A DNA stretch of 7,264 nt from assembly GCA_036375275.1 (NCBI GenBank), contig DASUSF010000019.1, positions 1 through 7,264 on the forward strand. The letters are read 5' to 3'. The notes below the pieces were generated by a model. It was given only the letters and a program-made list of their open reading frames with translations. It had not been told where the DNA came from and did no database searches. The DNA is from DASUSF01 sp036375275 (GTDB lineage: Bacteria; Pseudomonadota; Alphaproteobacteria; Geminicoccales; Geminicoccaceae). This document shows, in pieces, positions 1 to 7,264 of the stretch (position 1 is the stretch's first letter; each line of letters begins with the position of its first letter). The translations under genes and the position numbers were made by a program.

Positions 1-709
1 CCGCCGCCCTGAGCATGCCGTAGACGTTGTTGATCAGGAGCCGCGCCCGGCGCGGCGTCCGGCCGTTGTCGTCGTCCCGGCCGGCGCTCAGGATCCAGTT
101 CAGGCTCGGGACCAGCGGCGGCGCGTCGGTGCCGTAGCTGATCAGCCGGTGATGGTCGAGGTCCTCGACCTTCTCCAGCTTGGGCGCCGCGTCGAGGTAC
201 TCGGCCGAGGCGTAGAGGTGGGTGTGCACGGTCATCAGGCGGCGCTGGATCAGGTCCGGCTGCCGGGGCGGGGTGAGGCGGATCGCGACGTCGGCCTCCC
301 GCATGCTGAGATCGAGCTCGTCGTCGGCGATCAGCAGCGTGATCGTGATGTCTTCGAACTCCTGCGCGAACTCCTTGAGGTGCGAGGTCAGCCAGATCGC
401 ACCGATGCCGATCGGCGCGTTGACCCGGAGATGCCCGGCCGGATGCTCACGGGTTTCCGACAGGCGGCGCTCCGCGGTCGCCATCTGCCCCGCCACCTCG
501 CGCGCGGCCTCGAGCAGGATCTCGCCCTGCTCGGTCAGCATCAGCCCGCGGGCATGACGGTGGAACAGCGCGGTGCCGAGATCCTCCTCGAGCGCGCCGA
601 TCTGCCGGCTGATCGCCGACTGGCTGAGGTTCAGCGTCTCCGCCGCACGGGTGAAGCTGCCGGCCTCGGCGACCCCGCGAAACACCCGTACCCGATCCCA
701 ATCCAGCAT
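1..709 (-). CDS. LysR-family transcriptional regulator (LsrB-like), C-terminus cut by window edge
   Basis: The frame stays open from an ATG at 709-707 to the left edge, giving 236 residues of a family that usually has about 300, so roughly the last 60 are missing. The N-terminus starts MLDWDRVRVF and carries a typical LysR winged helix-turn-helix: AGSFTRAAETLNLSQSAISR at about residues 16-35, then FHRHARGLMLTEQG at 49-62. A linker helix follows, then the start of the periplasmic-binding-protein-like effector domain (from about residue 93, including the MREADVAIRL segment at 136-145). The start is supported by a GAGGG Shine-Dalgarno sequence that overlaps the trxB stop codon, seven bases before the ATG. 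The gene begins 10 bases after trxB and is probably co-transcribed with it. Position and N-terminal sequence resemble rhizobial LsrB, a regulator of redox and envelope genes found next to trxB; that link is from memory. The visible part has no cysteine. The effector is unknown. Confidence 0.93.
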   Translation of the reverse strand, partial: MLDWDRVRVFRGVAEAGSFTRAAETLNLSQSAISRQIGALEEDLGTALFHRHARGLMLTEQGEILLEAAREVAGQMATAERRLSETREHPAGHLRVNAPIGIGAIWLTSHLKEFAQEFEDITITLLIADDELDLSMREADVAIRLTPPRQPDLIQRRLMTVHTHLYASAEYLDAAPKLEKVEDLDHHRLISYGTDAPPLVPSLNWILSAGRDDDNGRTPRRARLLINNVYGMLRAA

Positions 710-719
710 GGTCCGGCCC

Positions 720-1703
720 TCATCCGTCAGCGCCGTAGGCGGCGAGGGCAGGCGCGTCCGCCTCTCGGCCGGCCAGGAACTTCTCCGCCTCGAGCGCGGC
801 CATGCAGCCGCTCCCCGCGGCGGTCACCGCCTGACGGTAGATCTTGTCCTGCACGTCGCCGGCGGCGAACACGCCGGGCACGCTGGTCGCGGTGCTGTCG
901 GCTGCGGTGATGACGTAGCCGTCCCGGTCCATCTCGAGCTGCCCCCTGACCAGGCCCGTCGCGGGGTCGTGGCCGATCGCGATGAACACGCCGTCGACGG
1001 CGACCTCGCCGGTCCGCCCGCTGCGGGCGTGCCTGACCCGGACGCCCGTCACCCGCTTGGGACCGTCCTCCCCCAGGACATCGTCGACCACGTGGTCCCA
1101 GAGCACCTCGATCTTCGGGTTCCTGAACAACCGGTCCTGCAGCACCTTCTCGGCGCGGAGCGCGTCGCGCCGGTGAATCAGGGTGACGCTGCTCGCGAGC
1201 TGGCTGAGATAGAGCGCCTCTTCCACCGCGGTGTTGCCGCCGCCGACCACCGCGACCGGACGGCCGCGGAAGAAGAACCCGTCGCACGTGGCGCAGGCGG
1301 AGACCCCGAAGCCCGAGAACCGCTGCTCGCTCGGCAGCCCCAGCCAGCGCGCTCGTGCGCCGGTCGCGAGGATCAGCGTCTCGGCCTCGAACACCGTGCC
1401 GGAATCGCTCCGGCAGACGAAGGGCGGTCCGCCGAGATCGACCTCGGTGATCAGGTCCATGATCAGCTCGGTGCCGCAGGCTGCGGCCTGCGCCGCCATC
1501 TGCTCCATCAGCCACGGACCCTGGATGACCTCCGCGAAGCCGGGATAGTTCTCGACGTCGGTCGTGATCGAGAGCTGGCCGCCCACCTCGAGCCCCTGGA
1601 CCAGGACCGGCGCGAGACCCGCCCGCGCGGCGTAGACCGCCGCGGTGTAGCCCGCCGGCCCCGAGCCTATGATCAGGACCTTGCAGGCGCGCGTCGTCGG
1701 CAT
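720..1703 (-). CDS. trxB: Thioredoxin reductase (NADPH, FAD-dependent)
   Basis: A cytoplasmic flavoenzyme of 327 residues, normal for the family, that passes electrons from NADPH through FAD and a redox-active disulfide to thioredoxin. Visible motifs in order: the FAD-binding GSGPAG at residues 13-18; GGQL at 41-44; the ILATGA strand at 111-116; the active-site CATC pair at 137-140, followed by DG; the NADPH-binding GGGNTA at 154-159; HRRD at 177-180 for the NADP phosphate; and the C-terminal GVFAAGDV FAD contact at 277-284. The chosen ATG opens the family-typical N-terminus MPTTRACKVLIIGSG; the frame is open far upstream only because it shadows the preceding gene. No clear Shine-Dalgarno sequence precedes this ATG. 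It lies 35 bases after the ELM1-family gene and 10 bases before the LysR gene. All catalytic motifs are intact, so it should be functional. Confidence 0.97.
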   Translation of the reverse strand: MPTTRACKVLIIGSGPAGYTAAVYAARAGLAPVLVQGLEVGGQLSITTDVENYPGFAEVIQGPWLMEQMAAQAAACGTELIMDLITEVDLGGPPFVCRSDSGTVFEAETLILATGARARWLGLPSEQRFSGFGVSACATCDGFFFRGRPVAVVGGGNTAVEEALYLSQLASSVTLIHRRDALRAEKVLQDRLFRNPKIEVLWDHVVDDVLGEDGPKRVTGVRVRHARSGRTGEVAVDGVFIAIGHDPATGLVRGQLEMDRDGYVITAADSTATSVPGVFAAGDVQDKIYRQAVTAAGSGCMAALEAEKFLAGREADAPALAAYGADG

Positions 1704-1738
1704 TGGGCGTCGTCCGGAGATGGCTTGGGCGCGTGATC

Positions 1739-2737
1739 TTAGTGCGTGGAGGGTGGCGATGCCACCATCGGAGGCCGCGGGCTCATGCGGCGGCGGATCA
1801 CGCGCGCGACGTCCTCCTGGGGGAGGAGGGGGGCCGCCCCCTGTGAGGGCCAACCCGCGGCCGGGTCGTGCAGATGACCGAGTTCGGTCAGCCGCTGGTG
1901 CAGGCGGTCCAGCTTGCCGCCGCGCCAGCCCGCGGGCCGCACCAGGAACACCGGCTGGCCGGTGGCGCAGGCCTCGGTCACCATCGATGCCGAATCCGCG
2001 CTCACGACCACCGCCTCGGCGTGGCCGAGCAGGCCGAGGTAGGGGTTCTCGCCACCGCGCGAGAAGCGGTGCAGCCAGACCGGCGCCGGCAGGTCCAGGT
2101 CTTCGAGCGCGTCCTCGGCCGCCGTCCCGGTGCGCCGGCTGGTCGAGAGCAGGACGCTGCCGCCCCGGGCCGCGGCGAGGACGGCCGCGCGGCGCGCCAT
2201 CGCCACGGCGTCCTCGACCGTGAATGCAGCATGTCGGGACGCGCCGCCGATGAGACCGACGACGTAGGGGCGGGGGAGGTGGGCGAGCGCCGGCGCGAGC
2301 TGCGCGCGGGCACGGGCGAGGGCCGCCGGAGCGACCCGGTGCGGGGCGCCGAGCGTCGTGATCACGTTGGGAGCGGCGGGGCGCCCGTCGTGCTCGGGCA
2401 CGACCACGAGATCGAGGCCGCGGGCCGAGCCCGGCCACATCAGCTGGACCAGGAACGCCCCCGGGCGCTGCCGCCGGATCCAGCGTGCGACCGGAGCGGT
2501 CCGCCGCCCGGCCGCGATCACGAGATCGGGCCAGGGCGCGCGGAGCGCGTGCCTGGCGATGTCCTGGAGCCCGAGCAGCCGGGCGCCGAGCAGAAAGTTC
2601 GGCAGCGCCGCGAGCGGGCTGTAGCGGATCCGGCGGACCTCGAACGGCCAGGTCAGCGCCTCGGCCACGCCCAGAGCCTGATTGGCGTTGCCCGGCCGGT
2701 CGTCGGCGAGCACCCAGACGCGGGGTGGCGCCGCCAT
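1739..2737 (-). CDS. ELM1-family protein (DUF1022, mitochondrial-fission ELM1-like)
   Basis: A 332-residue protein of the ELM1/DUF1022 family, found in many alphaproteobacteria and, as a mitochondrial fission factor, in plants. The bacterial role is not established. The fold is thought to resemble GT-B glycosyltransferases, so a role in envelope sugar metabolism has been suggested. Seen here: the N-terminal WVLADDRPGNANQALGVAEAL block (about residues 8-28); an IAAGRRTAPVARWI segment (74-87); a GLIGG strand (161-165); a VLLSTSRRTG stretch (195-204); and the most typical block, NPYLGLLGHAEAVVVSADS with SMVTEACATGQPVFL, at 231-265. No signal peptide or membrane segment is evident. The start ATG has a GGAGG ribosome-binding site seven bases upstream, next to the greA stop codon 13 bases away. 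The C-terminus is proline-rich and probably disordered. Confidence 0.88.
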   Translation of the reverse strand: MAAPPRVWVLADDRPGNANQALGVAEALTWPFEVRRIRYSPLAALPNFLLGARLLGLQDIARHALRAPWPDLVIAAGRRTAPVARWIRRQRPGAFLVQLMWPGSARGLDLVVVPEHDGRPAAPNVITTLGAPHRVAPAALARARAQLAPALAHLPRPYVVGLIGGASRHAAFTVEDAVAMARRAAVLAAARGGSVLLSTSRRTGTAAEDALEDLDLPAPVWLHRFSRGGENPYLGLLGHAEAVVVSADSASMVTEACATGQPVFLVRPAGWRGGKLDRLHQRLTELGHLHDPAAGWPSQGAAPLLPQEDVARVIRRRMSPRPPMVASPPSTH

Positions 2738-2750
2738 CGGCCGTCCTCCG

Positions 2751-3251
2751 CTAGCGGGCCACTTCGCCCGGGAATGCGATCTCGACGATCTCGAAGTAGC
2801 GGGTCCCGCGTGGCGTGGTGACCTCGACGCTGTCGCCGGCCTCGCGGCCGATCAGGGCGCGGCCGAGGGGTGCGTGAACCGAGATCAGGCCCTGCTGGAT
2901 CTCCGCCTCGTCCGGACCGACCAGCTGATAGGTGTGCTCCTCTTCCGTCTCTTCGTCGACCACCTTGACCCTGGCGCCGAACTTGACGGTGTTGCCGCCC
3001 TCGCTGGAGATCTCCGCGATGTCGATGATCTCGGCCCGCGCGAGCTTGTCCTCGAGCTCCATCACCCGCCCCTCGATGAAGCTCTGGCGCTCGCGGGCGG
3101 CATGGTACTCGGCGTTCTCGGAGAGGTCGCCATGCTCGCGCGCCTCGGCGAGGGCGCGGATGACCGCCGGCCGCTCGCTGTTCTTGAGACGCTTCAGCTC
3201 CGCCTCCAGGCGGTCATAACCGCCCGAGGTCATCGGGATTCGTTCGCTCAT
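2751..3251 (-). CDS. greA: Transcription elongation factor GreA
   Basis: A 166-residue protein, slightly longer than the usual 158. GreA enters the secondary channel of RNA polymerase and stimulates cleavage of backtracked transcripts. The N-terminal coiled coil spans about residues 10-78. Its tip carries the signature EAREHGDLSENAEYHAARE (37-55), with the two acidic tip residues at D42 and E45, matching D41 and E44 of E. coli. The C-terminal FKBP-like domain follows from about 85 and includes the VGPDEAEIQQGLISVHAPLG block (111-130) and GRALIG (130-135). The start opens the typical MSERIPMT N-terminus and has a weak GGCGG Shine-Dalgarno sequence seven bases upstream. An in-frame ATG 120 bases further upstream would add 40 residues overlapping carB and does not look like GreA. 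The gene lies 58 bases after carB, with a hairpin in the gap, and 13 bases before the ELM1-family gene. Confidence 0.97.
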   Translation of the reverse strand: MSERIPMTSGGYDRLEAELKRLKNSERPAVIRALAEAREHGDLSENAEYHAARERQSFIEGRVMELEDKLARAEIIDIAEISSEGGNTVKFGARVKVVDEETEEEHTYQLVGPDEAEIQQGLISVHAPLGRALIGREAGDSVEVTTPRGTRYFEIVEIAFPGEVAR

Positions 3252-3271
3252 CGGACAACCGCCACGTGCAA

Positions 3272-3295
3272 CGGGGCGCTGTGGACCGCGCCCCG
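3272..3295 (-). promoter_or_regulatory. Hairpin in the greA 5' leader
   Basis: A perfect inverted repeat with 8-base arms (CGGGGCGC / GCGCCCCG) and an 8-base loop lies between carB and greA. Its 3' end is about 8 bases before the weak greA Shine-Dalgarno sequence at 3263-3259. In the transcript it is followed by UUGCACG, not a U-tract, so it does not look like a Rho-independent terminator. It could pause RNA polymerase, protect or process the mRNA, or limit ribosome access to greA. The symmetry is seen directly; any role is inference. Confidence 0.5.
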
Positions 3296-3299
3296 CGGG

Positions 3300-3309
3300 T
3301 GATGCAGCA

Positions 3310-3312
<3 letters not shown>
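3300..3312. repeat. 13-base perfect palindrome over the carB stop codon
   Basis: TGATGC and GCATCA arms flank a single central base. The right arm contains the carB stop codon, so part of the symmetry is in coding sequence (the TGA and the base next to it only). As RNA it could form a 5-bp stem with a 3-base loop; as DNA it has the shape of a binding site for a dimeric regulator. It ends five bases from the greA-leader hairpin. I recognise no regulator consensus, and chance remains possible. Confidence 0.35.
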
Positions 3313-6569
<3,257 letters not shown>

Positions 6570-6570
<1 letters not shown>

Positions 6571-6806
6571 CAGACGGCGCCCTCATCGGGACGATCTTTG
6601 GAACCCGTGGCCCCCGCACCCCGTCCCTCTTCCCGGTTGAGAACCAATCGGGGTCGCAGGCAGCAGAAGTCCACGATGTACCGCCCGATCGGGACGTGCC
6701 GCCGGAACTCCCATACCCGGAGTCGTCGACCGCGCGACGCGGACCAGAGCAGCCGTTCGGCGTCCGTCGAATGAGCGTGAAGCGTCCGGGCGACAGGATC
6801 GACCAT
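6570..6806 (-). CDS. Truncated DUF559-domain (Vsr-like endonuclease-related) ORF between carA and carB
   Basis: A 78-residue ORF with a recognisable DUF559 N-terminal half: STDAERLLW at residues 13-21, then FRRHVPIGRYIVDFCC at 34-49, which includes the conserved acidic D46. Full DUF559 proteins run to about 110-120 residues and continue with an E-x-D-G-x-x-H-like segment. Here that is missing: after RLVL (53-56) comes NREEGRGAGATG and a short unrelated tail, so nuclease activity is unlikely. The ATG overlaps the carA stop by one base and the TGA overlaps the carB start by one base, suggesting translational coupling. It has only a weak Shine-Dalgarno sequence. By hand count 21 of 78 codons end in A or T, against 2 of the first 40 in carB, so its base use differs from its neighbours. 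It could be a decaying acquired gene kept only because it links the two car reading frames, or a small protein with a new role. Family assignment is from recalled motifs. Confidence 0.7.
6611..6635. repeat. Half of a REP-like intergenic palindrome inside the DUF559 tail
   Basis: The plus strand here reads as CCCGCACCCC, two bases, CCCTCTTCCC, then GGTT. This resembles one arm of the widespread proteobacterial intergenic palindrome of the CCCTCACCCC-NN-CCCTCTCCC type. The matching second arm is absent or too worn to see; only a 4-bp GGTT/AACC stem follows. It encodes the low-complexity REEGRGAG part of the small ORF, exactly where the DUF559 domain breaks off. The resemblance is from memory and the match is imperfect. 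Confidence 0.35.
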
Positions 6807-7264
6807 CAGCCGCGCTCGATCAGGTCGAGAAAGCGGCGGAACAGGTAGGCGCTGTCCTCGGGGCCGGGGGAAGCCTCCGGGTGGTACTGGACGGAAAAAA
6901 TCGGGCGGTCGCGGACCCGGAGCCCTTCGACGCTGCCGTCGAACAGCGAGAGGTGGGTCACGTCCACCCCCTCCGGCAGGCTCTCCGGCTCGACCGCGAA
7001 GCCGTGGTTCTGGCTGGTGATCTCGACCTTGCCGGTGGTCAGGTCCTTGACCGGATGATTGGCGCCGTGATGGCCGAACTTCATCTTCGTGGTGGTGCCG
7101 CCGAGCGCCAGCGCCAGCATCTGGTGGCCGAGGCAGATCCCGAACACGGGCTTGCCGCTCCCCGCGAGCTTCCTCAGCTCCGGCACCGCGTAGGTCCCGC
7201 TCGCCGCCGGATCGCCCGGGCCGTTGGAAAGGAAGATCCCGTCCGGGTCCAGGGCCAGGACCTC
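6806..7264 (-). CDS. carA: Carbamoyl-phosphate synthase small subunit, C-terminal part (cut by window edge)
   Basis: The last 152 residues of a protein usually about 380-400 long; the frame is open through the right edge, so the true start lies outside. CarA is the glutaminase subunit that releases ammonia and channels it to CarB. The fragment covers most of the class I glutamine amidotransferase domain: GIFLSNGPGDPAASGTYAVP at fragment residues 9-28, the nucleophile elbow GICLGHQML at 42-50 with the catalytic cysteine at 44, the SQNHGFAV segment at 84-91, and the VQYHPEASPGPEDS block at 125-138 with the catalytic histidine (128) and glutamate (130). All three triad residues are present. The GTG at 7186-7184 is an internal valine, not a start. 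The TGA overlaps the ATG of the next small ORF by one base. Confidence 0.97.
   Translation of the reverse strand, partial: EVLALDPDGIFLSNGPGDPAASGTYAVPELRKLAGSGKPVFGICLGHQMLALALGGTTTKMKFGHHGANHPVKDLTTGKVEITSQNHGFAVEPESLPEGVDVTHLSLFDGSVEGLRVRDRPIFSVQYHPEASPGPEDSAYLFRRFLDLIERG

Noticed and set aside
149..910. 253-codon plus-strand frame over the LysR and trxB region
   Set aside because: It is antisense to two genes with clear family motifs and has no recognisable domain of its own.
1813..1841. Adjacent small inverted repeats (CCTCCT/AGGAGG and GGGGG/CCCCC)
   Set aside because: They lie inside the ELM1-family coding sequence, in a run of Gly, Ala, Pro and Leu codons. They are easily explained by GC-rich codon use and have no U-tract.
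720..2438. A 572-codon frame that would fuse trxB to an upstream extension
   Set aside because: The extra 245 residues overlap the ELM1-family gene in another frame and are Arg/Pro/Ala-rich shadow sequence. The TrxB N-terminus starts normally at 1703.
6895..6900. Run of six A (six T on the coding strand) in carA as a possible slippage site
   Set aside because: It encodes the expected RPIFSVQYHPEAS sequence in the normal frame, and the domain is intact on both sides.
7184..7186. GTG as a possible carA start
   Set aside because: The frame continues upstream to the window edge with conserved CarA residues (SNGPGDPAASGTYA), so this codon is an internal valine.

Overview
The window is a compact, very GC-rich block of bacterial chromosome. 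All genes lie on the minus strand, so transcription runs from high to low coordinates. In transcription order it holds: the C-terminal part of carA (cut by the right edge), a 78-codon DUF559-type ORF, carB, greA, an ELM1-family (DUF1022) gene, trxB, and a LysR-type regulator cut by the left edge. The strong bias to G or C at third codon positions, the protein sequences and this gene order point to an alphaproteobacterium, most likely of the Rhodospirillales type. That assignment is inference from family knowledge, not from a search.

Right part (about 3310-7264): CarA and CarB are the two subunits of glutamine-dependent carbamoyl-phosphate synthetase, which feeds pyrimidine and arginine synthesis. 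Between them lies a short ORF with the N-terminal half of a DUF559 (Vsr-like, PD-(D/E)XK-related) domain. It is joined to carA and to carB by one-base TGATG stop/start overlaps. Its C-terminal half, where the family's second conserved acidic motif should be, is replaced by a Gly/Arg-rich tail. That tail comes from DNA resembling one arm of a common proteobacterial intergenic palindrome.

Middle (2751-3312): greA follows carB after a 58-base gap, the longest gap in the window. The gap region holds a perfect 8-bp-stem hairpin without a U-tract and, across the carB stop codon, a 13-base perfect palindrome.

Left part (1-2737): an ELM1-family protein, thioredoxin reductase and a LysR regulator follow with gaps of 13, 35 and 10 bases. 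The spacing suggests one transcript, perhaps with internal control before greA. The trxB-LysR pair resembles the trxB-lsrB arrangement of rhizobia, where the regulator governs redox and envelope functions.

Overall this is mainly a conserved housekeeping neighbourhood. The most unusual element is the truncated DUF559 ORF wedged between carA and carB. I found no RNA genes, CRISPR arrays, insertion sequences, or intergenic stretches above 60 bases. I see no convincing promoter or Rho-independent terminator; the main promoter is probably upstream of carA, outside the window.
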